Under the pieces are notes generated by a model, which searched no databases, was not told the DNA's origin, and was given only the letters and a program-made list of their open reading frames with translations. From NCBI RefSeq assembly GCF_039645995.1, contig NZ_CP147920.1:62001-126000 (forward strand): a stretch of 64,000 bases of DNA. The letters run 5' to 3'. Within the stretch, counting starts at the first letter, position 1; the number at the start of each line of letters is the position of its first letter. A program made the position numbers and the translations under genes. Shown piece by piece: positions 24,844 to 32,326 of this stretch. Source of the stretch: Sulfurimonas sp. HSL3-1. Lineage in GTDB: Bacteria > Campylobacterota > Campylobacteria > Campylobacterales > Sulfurimonadaceae.

Positions 24844-25827
24844 TTAATGGCTCTGTTTGATCGTATCGTAGAATGGCTCGACCGGGCCGGAAACGACGTA
24901 GGCGCCTACGGGGCCGGCTGCAGCGAGGAAGCGCGGGTCGAGGTGCGAATTCTCATGATCGTACATGTTCTCCCAGACGCCGTGCATGATATAGCTGCGG
25001 GTATTGCCGTCGGCAAACGCGTTTTGAAGGATCTCGGTCGTCACCGCTTTGCGGTAATAGCTGTTCTGCGCCGTACCCGCCTGGCCGTGGGGATACCGGT
25101 CATCATACGCCGCATCGTGAACGTCGGGCCGGAACGTCTGCTGCGCCGTGCCCAGCAGACGCGCGACTTTTTGATTGAAGGCTTCCCGGTTGGCATCCTT
25201 GATCATGACGTGGTTTTCAACGGTGACGTAGCGGCTTGTGACTTCGTCGGACTGGTGTTGCAGGAAGGTCTTGATCTCATCGGGGGTCGTATAGAGCTTT
25301 TGGCGGTCCCCTGCGGCAACGGTCGTGTAGATCCCTTCGTAATACTCAAGCTTGATCGGCGTTTTTGTCGGAGGCGTCGTCGGTTTGTAGGCAAAGAGCG
25401 ACGGGACGATCTGCTCGGCAAACCACGCCTGTACCTGGGAGGCGATCAGCGCATCGTAGGAGTCGAAGCGGATGAAGAGCGTATAGAAAAGAGGGAGTTT
25501 CGGGGAGGTGGGATGGCCGTCGCTGTCGGCGTATCCGCGGTCGAGCACCCCTTTGAGGTGGGCAGGGTAGTTGCGCACCATGGTCGACTCCCCCGTCATC
25601 TGTTTGAACGAGAAGCTCAAAAAGCCCTGTTTCCCCTTCAGGAGGGAGGTGAGTCCGTCGATATTGTTGAGCACCCTTTGCTTCTCGGGCATCGGGACGC
25701 GCAGCTCATAATAGAGCGTCACGGCACCCTCGGGTTTTTTCTCCGCGGACGCGGCATGGGAAGCGGCCGGGAAGATGGCTGCCCCGGCCATGACCGCACC
25801 CATGCCTAAAAAGTTTCGTCTTTCCAT
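24844..25827 (-). CDS. Tat-exported protein of unknown function in the arsenic operon
   Basis: 327 aa. The N-terminus MERRNFLGMGAVMAGAAIFPAASHA has a twin-arginine motif (RRNFLG), a hydrophobic core and an AxA cleavage site, so it is probably exported folded, possibly with a cofactor. Two similar halves of ferredoxin-like type are suggested by ELRVPMPEKQRVLNNIDGLTS (about 42-62) and VENHVMIKDANREAFNQKVA (about 200-220), each followed by a long helix/strand series. I do not recognise the family. Many antibiotic-monooxygenase-like or dye-peroxidase-like proteins have this general look. It lies between the permease and mini-thioredoxin genes with short gaps. Confidence 0.75.
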   Translation of the reverse strand: MERRNFLGMGAVMAGAAIFPAASHAASAEKKPEGAVTLYYELRVPMPEKQRVLNNIDGLTSLLKGKQGFLSFSFKQMTGESTMVRNYPAHLKGVLDRGYADSDGHPTSPKLPLFYTLFIRFDSYDALIASQVQAWFAEQIVPSLFAYKPTTPPTKTPIKLEYYEGIYTTVAAGDRQKLYTTPDEIKTFLQHQSDEVTSRYVTVENHVMIKDANREAFNQKVARLLGTAQQTFRPDVHDAAYDDRYPHGQAGTAQNSYYRKAVTTEILQNAFADGNTRSYIMHGVWENMYDHENSHLDPRFLAAAGPVGAYVVSGPVEPFYDTIKQSH

Positions 25828-25836
25828 AATGACTCC

Positions 25837-26781
25837 TTACAAGATGATATTGAACAGATAGCCGACGCCGATGATCCCGACGCCGATGATGGCGAAGAAA
25901 GTGGCAATGAGCCTGGTGTGCAGGATCTGTTTGAGGATGATCGCTTCGGGCAGGCTCAGCGCCGTGACGGCCATCATAAACGACAGCGCGGTGCCCAGCA
26001 GCATCCCTTTCTCTGTCAGGACCTCCACCAGCGGCATGACGCCGGCGGCCGAGGCATACATCGGGATGCCCATCACTGCCGCGACGGGAACCGCGTACCA
26101 GGCGTCGCCGCCGGCGTAGTCGGCGATGAACTCTGCGGGGACGAAGCCGTGGAACCATGCCCCGACGCCGACGCCGGCCATGACCCAGAGGTAGATTTTT
26201 CTAAAGATCTCCAGGGTCGCTTTCCAGGCGTCGCCGGTGCGCTGCTTGAGGTTCAGGGAGGTTGCCGCTACATGGAGGTCGCCCTGCATCACCGGCACGT
26301 CCAGCAGCACGTACCGTTCCGCGTTTGTCCGGCCGATCAGCCAGCCGCCGACGATCGCCACGGCCAGCCCGAAGCCGATGTACAGCGCCGTGATCTTCCA
26401 GCCGAAGAGCCCGAAGAGCATGGCAATGGCGATCTCGTTGTTCAGCGGGGCGGAGATGAGAAAGCTGAAGGTGACGCCGATGGGGATGCGCGCCTGCAGA
26501 AACCCCAGGAAAAGGGGAATGGCCGAACAGGTGCAGAAGGGGGTGATGATCCCGAAGAGTGCGGCCAGGATGTTGCCGGTGAACTCTTTTTTCCCGGCGA
26601 GGTAGGCGCGCACCATCTCCGTGTTCATCCAGGTGCGCAGGAACGACACGGCGAAGATGATGGTGATCAGCAGGAACCAGATCTTGACCGTATCGTAGAG
26701 GAAGAAGTGCAGCGCATCGGCGAACCGCCCCTGGAGGTGGAGCGTTTCGTAGACGAAGGCGCGGCTGAGATCATGCCACAT
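25837..26781 (-). CDS. ArsP/DUF318-family permease
   Basis: 314 aa with about eight membrane helices in two halves. The signature PFCTCSAIPLFLGFLQARIPIG and the SAPLNNEIAIAMLFG loop identify the UPF0718 family, which includes the trivalent organoarsenical exporter ArsP and other permeases suggested to move metals. The CTCS motif is a likely metal(loid) site. It abuts the arsC stop and so belongs to the same transcript. Co-location with ArsI, ArsR and ArsC supports export of arsenite or methylarsenite. No ArsB or Acr3 is present in the window. Confidence 0.85.
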   Translation of the reverse strand: MWHDLSRAFVYETLHLQGRFADALHFFLYDTVKIWFLLITIIFAVSFLRTWMNTEMVRAYLAGKKEFTGNILAALFGIITPFCTCSAIPLFLGFLQARIPIGVTFSFLISAPLNNEIAIAMLFGLFGWKITALYIGFGLAVAIVGGWLIGRTNAERYVLLDVPVMQGDLHVAATSLNLKQRTGDAWKATLEIFRKIYLWVMAGVGVGAWFHGFVPAEFIADYAGGDAWYAVPVAAVMGIPMYASAAGVMPLVEVLTEKGMLLGTALSFMMAVTALSLPEAIILKQILHTRLIATFFAIIGVGIIGVGYLFNIIL

Positions 26782-27189
26782 CTAGCAGAGCTCCGCTTTG
26801 ATGACGGGCAGCAGCTCCTGCTCGATCAGGTCGAGGGTCTTGGCGTACTCTTCTTCGGCTTTGCCCGAAGGGTCTTCAAAGCCGACGTGGATCGTCTTGA
26901 CCGCTTTGGGGAACATCGGGCAGCTCTCCTTGGCGTGGTCGCAGACGGTGACGACGAGGTCGAAGGCGTTATTCAGGACCGTTTCGATCACCTTGGAGTG
27001 GTACTCCTCTTTCCAGTACCCCTTGGATTCGAGCAGGGCCTGCGCGTTGGGGTTGACTTTGCCGCTGGCCTTGACGCCGGAGCTGAACGCCTCGACGCAG
27101 TCGCCGAGCTTGGCGTTGATCAGCGCTTCGGCCATAATAGAGCGGCAGCTGTTGCCGGTACAGAGGATCAATACTTTCTTTTTGCTCAT
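26782..27189 (-). CDS. arsC: Arsenate reductase, thioredoxin-coupled type
   Basis: 135 aa of the low-molecular-weight protein tyrosine phosphatase fold. The nucleophile loop is CTGNSCRS (Cys10, Cys15) and the disulfide relay cysteines are Cys83 and Cys90 in VTVCDHAKESCPMF, as in the Staphylococcus type (10, 82, 89). It reduces arsenate to arsenite with thioredoxin. The start codon sits in CTATGAGC. This is next to a second copy of the end of arsR, suggesting that the two genes once overlapped (see findings). Confidence 0.95.
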   Translation of the reverse strand: MSKKKVLILCTGNSCRSIMAEALINAKLGDCVEAFSSGVKASGKVNPNAQALLESKGYWKEEYHSKVIETVLNNAFDLVVTVCDHAKESCPMFPKAVKTIHVGFEDPSGKAEEEYAKTLDLIEQELLPVIKAELC

Positions 27190-27198
27190 AGTTTACAC

Positions 27199-27362
27199 CC
27201 TTGATCGGTTTTCATTATTCAATACGCAAAAGGAAATGAGTTCCTTTTGCTACGCTAACGCTGAGTTTACGCTGTCCTCGCAAGCTGCGGAATTCCGCTT
27301 TGCTTCATCAGCAGTAGGCTCACAGCGATCTTATCGCTTAAGTCCGCAACCTTGATCGGTTT
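27199..27362. repeat. Palindrome-rich insert flanked by 13-bp direct repeats at the arsR-arsC junction
   Basis: CCTTGATCGGTTT occurs at 27199-27211 and again at 27350-27362, 151 bp apart. The copies correspond to the end of arsR and to sequence just before arsC. The DNA between has three perfect palindromes: GCAAAAGGAA-N5-TTCCTTTTGC (27226-27250), GCGGAATTCCGC (about 27288-27299) and GCGAT-N3-ATCGC (about 27325-27337). There is no coding potential. It looks like a small non-autonomous mobile or repeat element, or a slippage duplication. Confidence 0.6.
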
Positions 27363-27663
27363 CGGAGAGTTTTTGCAGTTTCGGCAGGTCGATGCCGAGG
27401 TGCCGGATCTCCTCCAGCGCTTCGCTGCGGAAACGGTCCAGGGGGCTCCTGATGGCGTAGTAGGCCCAGGTCCCTTTGCGCTCGACCTTCAGGAACCCCG
27501 CCTCTTTGAGGATCTTGAGGTGGCGGGAGAGTCGCGATTGGATCATCTCCAGGGAGGATTGCAGGTCGCAGACGCAGAGCGGCCCGTGCTCGTCGAGGAA
27601 GCGCAGGATCAGCACCCGGGTCTCGTCGTTGAGGGCCGCGACGCTCTTCAAAAAGACATCCAT
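27331..27663 (-). CDS. arsR: ArsR-family metalloregulator
   Basis: 110-aa winged-helix repressor. It has LCVCDLQSSLEMIQSRLSRH (arsenite-binding Cys pair in CVC at the recognition-helix start, then the recognition helix), HLKILKEAGFLKVERKGTWAYY (the wing) and a C-terminal tail with one more Cys. The ATG at 27663 starts 2 nt after the arsI stop. The reading ends ETDQGCGLKR. The alternative junction copy would end ETDQGCKL with its stop overlapping the arsC start, so the current C-terminus may be altered by the insert. The predicted operator is at 28174-28193. Confidence 0.92.
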   Translation of the reverse strand: MDVFLKSVAALNDETRVLILRFLDEHGPLCVCDLQSSLEMIQSRLSRHLKILKEAGFLKVERKGTWAYYAIRSPLDRFRSEALEEIRHLGIDLPKLQKLSETDQGCGLKR

Positions 27664-27665
27664 GC

Positions 27666-28121
27666 TCAGCAGCCCCCGCCCGTCGACCATTTGCCGTTCT
27701 CGGAGAAGGTCGGCTGGCAGCAGCCCACCCCGCCGGTAAAGGCGTCGCCGCCGAAGACCTCGATCTGCTCCATCGTATGGTAGTTCTCCCAGATGACCTC
27801 CTGGGGGTCCTGGACCCAGTACTTGTTCGACGCGGCGTAGCAGCACTGCGCGCCGCTCTGTTTCTCGCCCGCAATGCCCGCGGCGATGAGACGGGCCTCG
27901 GTCTCGGCGACGGCTTCGTCACCGTCGAACTGCAGTCCCAGGTGGTTGAGGCCGCGTTTGCTTTTACCCGTGGAGATGGCAAAGTTGATGGCGGGGTCGT
28001 CGATGAGCCACTGCAGGTAATCCGCTTTTTCCTTCGTCGGTTCCGTGCCGAACAGGGCGGTATAGAACGCCCGGCTTTTGTCGAGATCGTCGACGGAGAT
28101 ATGGATGTGGAGACGTTTCAT
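27666..28121 (-). CDS. arsI: ArsI/CadI-type dioxygenase (C-As lyase)
   Basis: 151 aa of the vicinal oxygen chelate fold. Candidate iron ligands are a His in KRLHIHISV, His60 in RGLNHLGLQ and Glu112 in EVIWENY. The adjacent pair Cys93-Cys94 (GAQCCYA) matches the methylarsenite-binding pair of ArsI, and a further Cys pair is near the C-terminus (GVGCCQP). ArsI cleaves the C-As bond of methylarsenite. The ATG at 28121 is supported by AAAGGAG. First gene of the minus-strand arsenic operon. Confidence 0.88.
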   Translation of the reverse strand: MKRLHIHISVDDLDKSRAFYTALFGTEPTKEKADYLQWLIDDPAINFAISTGKSKRGLNHLGLQFDGDEAVAETEARLIAAGIAGEKQSGAQCCYAASNKYWVQDPQEVIWENYHTMEQIEVFGGDAFTGGVGCCQPTFSENGKWSTGGGC

Positions 28122-28151
28122 GATGGCTCCTTTCGCCGTTTGGATAGCAGC

Positions 28152-28180
28152 ATTGTAGCCAATCAATTTACAAATATCAA
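28152..28180 (-). promoter_or_regulatory. Promoter of the arsI-arsR-arsC operon
   Basis: On the minus strand TTGATA (28180-28175), a 17-bp spacer and TACAAT (28157-28152) form a near-consensus housekeeping promoter. The -35 box is inside the ArsR operator. Confidence 0.75.
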
Positions 28181-28193
28181 GATATATTGATCT
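28174..28193. promoter_or_regulatory. ArsR operator shared by two divergent promoters
   Basis: ATCAA (28176-28180)-N6-TTGAT (28187-28191), flanked by A/T, is the classic ArsR-family dyad. It covers the -35 of the arsI promoter and the -35 of the plus-strand promoter. Bound ArsR should therefore silence both operons until arsenite or antimonite is present. Confidence 0.75.
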
Positions 28194-28215
28194 ATTTATC
28201 TGAATGTGCTATAGT
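28187..28215 (+). promoter_or_regulatory. Promoter of the DUF4395-CcdA-thioredoxin operon
   Basis: TTGATC (28187-28192), a 17-bp spacer and TATAGT (28210-28215). The -35 overlaps the right arm of the ArsR operator. The leader before the GTG at 28272 contains AAGGAG. Confidence 0.7.
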
Positions 28216-28271
28216 TTCCCTCATTAAAAGGCGTCCGGACAGGATGCCTCTGTTTTACAAGGAGAAACAGC

Positions 28272-29012
28272 GTGGATATTAAAAGCTTCTTTGCCTATGG
28301 TGAAAAGGTGCCCGGCTATGAGGTGGGCGTGCTCAATGAAAGGGAGGCGCGCGCGGCGGCGGCGATCCTGTTTGTCGGCGCCTTCCTGGGACTGACGAAC
28401 GGGGTGATGCTGGGCACGGCGGTCTTTTCCAAATACTTCGTGACCTTCTTTGCCGTCGATTTTACGCTGCGTATCATCCAGCCGCGCTATGCGCCCAGCC
28501 TGATGCTGGGGCGTTTTTTCGTCCAGAACCAGAAGCCCGAGTACGTCGGGGCCGCCCAGAAGCGTTTCGCCTGGATCCTGGGCTTTCTGCTGGCATGGCC
28601 GATGTTCTACTACCTCGTCATCGACTTCCAGCCTAACCCGCTCAAGGTGCTGGTCTGTCTGATCTGTATGGCGCTGCTCTTTTTTGAAGCGGCCTTCTCC
28701 ATCTGCCTGGGGTGCAAGATCTTCGCATGGATCAAGCGCAAAGATCCGAAGTACTGTCCGGGCGGCGTTTGCGAAATCAACTTCAAAGAGCCCATCCAGA
28801 CCTTCTCGCCGGTGCAGAAGCTCATTCTCGCAGCCACCGTGCTGGTCATGGGGTACGGTACCTACGCCTATTTCGCCAAGCTGCCCGACCGGACGATCTT
28901 CGTCAAAAAGATGAAAATGCTGATGATGAGCCAGGCGGAGCTCGATGCGCTGCAGGCGGCGAAAGAGAAGGCGGAAGAGGACGCCTTCTTCAGCGACGAC
29001 GACGATTTCTGA
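28272..29012 (+). CDS. DUF4395 membrane protein
   Basis: 246 aa, starting at GTG with AAGGAGAAACAGC upstream. About five membrane helices with RIIQPRYAPSLMLGRFFVQNQKPEYVGAAQKRFAW between them, and ICLGCKIFAWIKRK, which carries one of the few cysteines; a Cys pair CPGGVC follows. The C-terminus is charged and predicted cytoplasmic. DUF4395 proteins are commonly found with thioredoxin-like partners. Here the gene is followed by a CcdA-like transporter and a thioredoxin lipoprotein, suggesting a membrane thiol-disulfide relay under arsenic control. Confidence 0.85.
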   Translation: MDIKSFFAYGEKVPGYEVGVLNEREARAAAAILFVGAFLGLTNGVMLGTAVFSKYFVTFFAVDFTLRIIQPRYAPSLMLGRFFVQNQKPEYVGAAQKRFAWILGFLLAWPMFYYLVIDFQPNPLKVLVCLICMALLFFEAAFSICLGCKIFAWIKRKDPKYCPGGVCEINFKEPIQTFSPVQKLILAATVLVMGYGTYAYFAKLPDRTIFVKKMKMLMMSQAELDALQAAKEKAEEDAFFSDDDDF

Positions 29013-29021
29013 TCCCGCCGG

Positions 29022-29729
29022 ATGATGCTTGAACAGAGCCTGGCCGAATGGGTCGGCCACTACGGCATAATCGCGCTAGCCGCCTCCTTCGGCATCGGCG
29101 TGCTGACCTCGCTGGCGCCCTGTTCCATCATTACGCTGCCGCTGCTCATCGGCAGTGTCCTCGGGCTCTCGGTGGAGATGACCCCGGGACAGAAACAGCG
29201 CTTTACGTTTTTTTACTCCCTGCTCTTTGTCACCGGCCTCGTCATCAGTTTCTCCCTGCTGATGCTGACGGTGGCCAAAGCCGGGGCGCTGCTGAGCGTT
29301 GCTCCCTTCTGGGCCTACGCACTTGCCGCCGCAGCGACCTTCCTGGTCGCGGCCTACGCCATGGGGTGGCTGGGGCAGATCGACAAGGCGCTTATCGCCG
29401 GCCGGCTGTTGAAGTTCAAGCTGGCGGGGGCGCTGCTGATCGGCATGATTTTCGGCCTGGTCAGCACACCGTGCGCTTCGGCGCCGCTGGCGGCCATCAT
29501 TACCGTGGCGGAACAGAGCGGCTGGGCCTACTCGTACGCCCTGGTGCTGCTCTTCGCGCTGGGGCACGGCATGCTGCTGCTGGTCGCGGGGCTCTCCCTC
29601 GGATTTGCCCAGCGCATGGCGTCGAGCCCGCTGCTGGCGAGGATCGCGAACGGGGTGAACACCCTCTTCATCCTGCTGCTCACCGCCATCGCGGTTTACC
29701 TGGCCTACCAGGCCTATCTTGTCTTTTAG
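29022..29729 (+). CDS. CcdA/DsbD-family thiol-disulfide electron transporter
   Basis: 235 aa with about six membrane helices. The two conserved cysteines sit in SLAPCSIITLP (helix 1) and VSTPCASAPLAAI (helix 4), the motif of CcdA/ScsB-type carriers that pass electrons from cytoplasmic thioredoxin to periplasmic partners. It lies 9 nt after the DUF4395 gene and 8 nt before the thioredoxin lipoprotein, which is its likely acceptor. The start could be either of two adjacent ATGs. Confidence 0.9.
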   Translation: MMLEQSLAEWVGHYGIIALAASFGIGVLTSLAPCSIITLPLLIGSVLGLSVEMTPGQKQRFTFFYSLLFVTGLVISFSLLMLTVAKAGALLSVAPFWAYALAAAATFLVAAYAMGWLGQIDKALIAGRLLKFKLAGALLIGMIFGLVSTPCASAPLAAIITVAEQSGWAYSYALVLLFALGHGMLLLVAGLSLGFAQRMASSPLLARIANGVNTLFILLLTAIAVYLAYQAYLVF

Positions 29730-29737
29730 GGAGTGAT

Positions 29738-30136
29738 ATGTTTCGAATGTTATTGCTGGGGTTTGCGCTGCTGCTCGGCGGATGCGGCCAGGAGAAAGCT
29801 TCCCATGAGACGATGCTGAACGTGACGCCGTATAAGCTGGCAGCTCCGAAGATGGGCCGCGGCCAGCCGGTGCTACTTGAACTGGGATCGACGTCGTGCC
29901 GCAGCTGTGAAGCGATGGCCCGCACGCTGTACACAATCAAAAAGCAGCACCCGCGCAGCGCCATCTACTTTATCGACATCCGGCGCGAACGCCAGGTGGC
30001 GGTGCAGTATGATGTCCGCATGATGCCGACCCAGGTGATCCTCGACGGCAGCGGGGAGGTCGTCTACCGGCATATCGGGCCTGCGGAAACGAAGGAGCTC
30101 ACCGAGACGCTCGCGCGCTTCGGCGTCCTGCGGTAG
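29738..30136 (+). CDS. Thioredoxin-fold lipoprotein
   Basis: 132 aa. A lipobox LLLGGC near residue 15 implies membrane anchoring on the periplasmic side. The active site is CRSC in ELGSTSCRSCEAMA, the cis-Pro in VRMMPTQVIL, and a final helix AETKELTETL. AGGGAG precedes the ATG. It probably takes electrons from the CcdA-like protein and reduces disulfides or metalloid-thiol adducts in the periplasm. Operon position places it under the ArsR operator. Confidence 0.88.
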   Translation: MFRMLLLGFALLLGGCGQEKASHETMLNVTPYKLAAPKMGRGQPVLLELGSTSCRSCEAMARTLYTIKKQHPRSAIYFIDIRRERQVAVQYDVRMMPTQVILDGSGEVVYRHIGPAETKELTETLARFGVLR

Positions 30137-30139
30137 CGT

Positions 30140-30703
30140 CTACTTCGCGAAAAACCAGTAAAACGCGAACATCAGCCCCGGGGTTTTCGCCCTCTTTTCA
30201 TCAAAAACAAAGGCGTTAGCCTCCGTGAGCGGGACCCACTCCAGCACGATCTCCTCCGTATGGATGCCGCCGCCGTCGTGGACGCGCATCGACTCGTCGA
30301 TTGCGGCAAAGTAGAGGTGCTGCTGGCCGCCGGAGATACCGACGTTGGTGAAGAAGGAGGTGATCTTTTCGATCTTTTCCGGCGGCACGTCGTAGCCGCA
30401 CTCCTCGTCGATCTCCTCCTTGGCGATCTGGAGGAGGGGGGCCTTCTTGTCGACGATCCCGGCGCAGAGTTCGTATGTGAACAAATGTTCAGGGTGGTTC
30501 ATGTGCACCGGGGGACGGAACTGTTTGACGAGGAGGAAGGCCTCCTTTTCCGTATGGTAGAGCAGAACGGCGACGCTGTCGTGGCTCTTGACGGCTTCCC
30601 AGCTCAGGTCGCGGCCGTTTTGCGTATAGAGGATGCGGACGGGGCGGACGAAGGCAGGGGCTTCCAGGGGGATGGTCTCAAAGCGGGTAATCTTGAATGG
30701 CAT
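30140..30703 (-). CDS. Nudix hydrolase (ADP-ribose/UDP-glucose pyrophosphatase type)
   Basis: 187 aa resembling NUDT14-like enzymes: N-terminal strand RPVRILYTQNGRDLSWEAVK, VKQFRPPVH, and a Nudix helix GIVDKKAPLLQIAKEEIDEE. The helix deviates from the consensus G-x5-E-x7-R-E-U-x-E-E: Ala replaces the first Glu and Lys the Arg, while the EEIDEE metal cluster is intact. TSFFTNVGISGGQQHLY follows, typical of the sugar-nucleotide branch. The minus-strand -10 box ends 6 nt before the ATG, so the mRNA may be leaderless. Confidence 0.88.
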   Translation of the reverse strand: MPFKITRFETIPLEAPAFVRPVRILYTQNGRDLSWEAVKSHDSVAVLLYHTEKEAFLLVKQFRPPVHMNHPEHLFTYELCAGIVDKKAPLLQIAKEEIDEECGYDVPPEKIEKITSFFTNVGISGGQQHLYFAAIDESMRVHDGGGIHTEEIVLEWVPLTEANAFVFDEKRAKTPGLMFAFYWFFAK

Positions 30704-30709
30704 GTTACA

Positions 30710-30715
30710 ATCATA
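30710..30715 (-). promoter_or_regulatory. -10 box for a leaderless Nudix mRNA
   Basis: TATGAT on the minus strand ends exactly 6 nt before the ATG at 30703, which makes the A of ATG the expected +1. No ribosome binding site is visible. Confidence 0.5.
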
Positions 30716-30810
30716 TAAAGCAAAACTTAAAATGAAACCAGCGTTTCAAAAGCGCTAGACATGTTGGCGTTTAGCGACTACAATGCCCCCATTATTCCAG
30801 AGGAGAAGCG

Positions 30811-31602
30811 ATGGTCCCGACACAAGAGGAGCTCGACGCGTTTGTCCGTGAACGGTTTTTCTGCCACTTCGGCCACGAGGATGAAACAGCACTCGCGCGC
30901 GCCGTGGAGGAGTACCGAGCCGTAAAGGCGTTCCGCGTCAATGAAAATATCCATGAAACCGGTCAGAAGCTTTCGGAAGAGGGGCACTATGTTATGCGCC
31001 TCTACGCGATGTTTTATATGGGGCAGATGCTCGACGCGCTCAAAATCGACCGCGAAGACCCCAACGTCATGGAAGACAGCGCCTGCGGAAACATCGGGAC
31101 GGCGGGGCGCATCGCGAAGATGTACACCGGGGCCGTGCCCGAAGACGAGCGGGAGCTGATGAGCGGCCGCTGGAACCCTGAGCCGCGCATGGCGACCTTC
31201 CCCAACAACGCAAAGACGCACGAGCCCGTCTTTGTCACGACGCAGCTCGACGCCGTCTGCAGCCACCACTTCATCCGTTTCGGGCAGGACCAGGCGGACA
31301 CGGGCTCCGTGGTCGTCGTCGGCTACATCCCGCGCGAGAAACTCGGCGGTATCAGCAAGATCAACCGCTTCGTCAACTGGTGCGCGCGCCGCGGCTGGCT
31401 GCAGGAGGATCTGACGCGCTACATCGGCAAGAAGATCATGCAGGTTTTCGAGACGGACTCCGTCTATGTCGGGCTTTTCAACCTCAAACACGGCTGTACG
31501 GCCTTTCGGGGGGCGTGCGACATCAACGCCTCTACTTCCACGACCTACGTGACGGGCACGTTCGAAAAAGACCGCAGCCTGATCCCGCTGAAGTTCCAGT
31601 GA
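30811..31602 (+). CDS. folE: GTP cyclohydrolase I
   Basis: 263 aa, converting GTP to dihydroneopterin triphosphate. Conserved features are the zinc/substrate loop DAVCSHHFIRF and GYIPREKLGGISKINRFVNWCARRGWLQEDLT. Downstream is KHGCTAFRGACD, which contains the zinc-ligand Cys, although the usual CMxMRGVxxP box is altered here. It has an N-terminal extension. AGAGGAG precedes the ATG and TACAAT at 30779-30784 is a possible -10. It is followed 10 nt later by queD, making a short pterin/queuosine unit. Confidence 0.85.
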   Translation: MVPTQEELDAFVRERFFCHFGHEDETALARAVEEYRAVKAFRVNENIHETGQKLSEEGHYVMRLYAMFYMGQMLDALKIDREDPNVMEDSACGNIGTAGRIAKMYTGAVPEDERELMSGRWNPEPRMATFPNNAKTHEPVFVTTQLDAVCSHHFIRFGQDQADTGSVVVVGYIPREKLGGISKINRFVNWCARRGWLQEDLTRYIGKKIMQVFETDSVYVGLFNLKHGCTAFRGACDINASTSTTYVTGTFEKDRSLIPLKFQ

Positions 31603-31612
31603 GGCGGACGGC

Positions 31613-32164
31613 ATGACGTGGATCATCGATAAACAGTTCGACTTCTGTTACGGCCACCGGGTCTGGTCGCAGAGCCTGGAGACGGAGTACAGCCTCGACG
31701 ACTGCCTGATGTGCCGTCATCTGCACGGTCACCAGGGGCGGATCAAAATTTTCCTTGCCGCGGAGACGTTGCAAAACGGGATGGTGACCGACTTCAAACA
31801 TCTCAACTGGTTCAAGCAGTGGCTTGACGCGACGCTGGACCACAAGTTCATCATCGACCGCAACGACCCGCTCTTTCCCGACATGATGTCGCACTACTGC
31901 GCAGACGGCAAAATGGACGACACCCGCTTTTTCCGCCACGACGAAGGGTATTGGACGCCGCGGCTGGAAGTTGTCGACGGCGAGATCGGGGCAATACGCG
32001 AAAAATACGAGGGGATGGTCATTGTCGACTTCGTTCCCACCAGCGAACAGCTGACGGCGTGGATGCTTGAAATCGTTCAGAAGAAGATGGCGCCGTTGGG
32101 CATCAGGGTGAACTCCGTCGAATTCTGGGAGACGCCGAAATCGCACTGTGAAATAAAAGCCTAG
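31613..32164 (+). CDS. queD: 6-carboxytetrahydropterin synthase QueD
   Basis: 183 aa of the 6-pyruvoyl-tetrahydropterin synthase fold. Zinc ligands are His in FDFCYGHRVW and the pair in CRHLHGHQGRI. VTDFKHLNWFKQWLD and LDHKFIIDRNDPLF follow, and the conserved Glu is in SVEFWETPKSH. It converts the FolE product to the queuosine precursor. QueE and QueC are not in the window. A loop of about 25 residues (about 105-130) is longer than usual. Confidence 0.92.
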   Translation: MTWIIDKQFDFCYGHRVWSQSLETEYSLDDCLMCRHLHGHQGRIKIFLAAETLQNGMVTDFKHLNWFKQWLDATLDHKFIIDRNDPLFPDMMSHYCADGKMDDTRFFRHDEGYWTPRLEVVDGEIGAIREKYEGMVIVDFVPTSEQLTAWMLEIVQKKMAPLGIRVNSVEFWETPKSHCEIKA

Positions 32165-32205
32165 CCGAAGGTGCACCCGGAGGGTGCGACAAAGAAGGAA
32201 AAACA

Positions 32206-32268
32206 CTGTATCCGGGAGTAAAAAGGAGTTTCAAAAACAGGAGGGTTCGTGAAAAAAACCGGATACAG
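32206..32268 (+). other. Long-armed inverted repeat enclosing a ribosome binding site
   Basis: CTGTATCCGG (32206-32215) and CCGGATACAG (32259-32268) are perfect 10-bp arms with a 43-nt loop. The loop carries AGGAGGG and a GTG start. It lies 40-100 nt after queD, beyond a smaller GCACCC-N3-GGGTGC hairpin (about 32171-32185). It could be a translation-control element or an sRNA fold. Confidence 0.4.
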
Positions 32269-32326
32269 CTATAGGCATCATAGCGCTTTGGACGCAATGT
32301 TGCCCCTGCTTTTTCCATTGGATTAA
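32249..32326 (+). CDS. Possible 25-residue small protein
   Basis: GTG start preceded at 3 nt by AGGAGGG, encoding MKKTGYSYRHHSALDAM and then PLLFPLD-like residues before TAA. No family is recognisable. The codons overlap the right arm of the inverted repeat, and an A/T-rich hairpin with a T6 tail (about 32320-32345) follows, so a complete tiny transcription unit is conceivable. The alternative is that this is only a leader-like structure. The remaining gap to 32426 shows nothing. Confidence 0.3.
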   Translation: MKKTGYSYRHHSALDAMLPLLFPLD

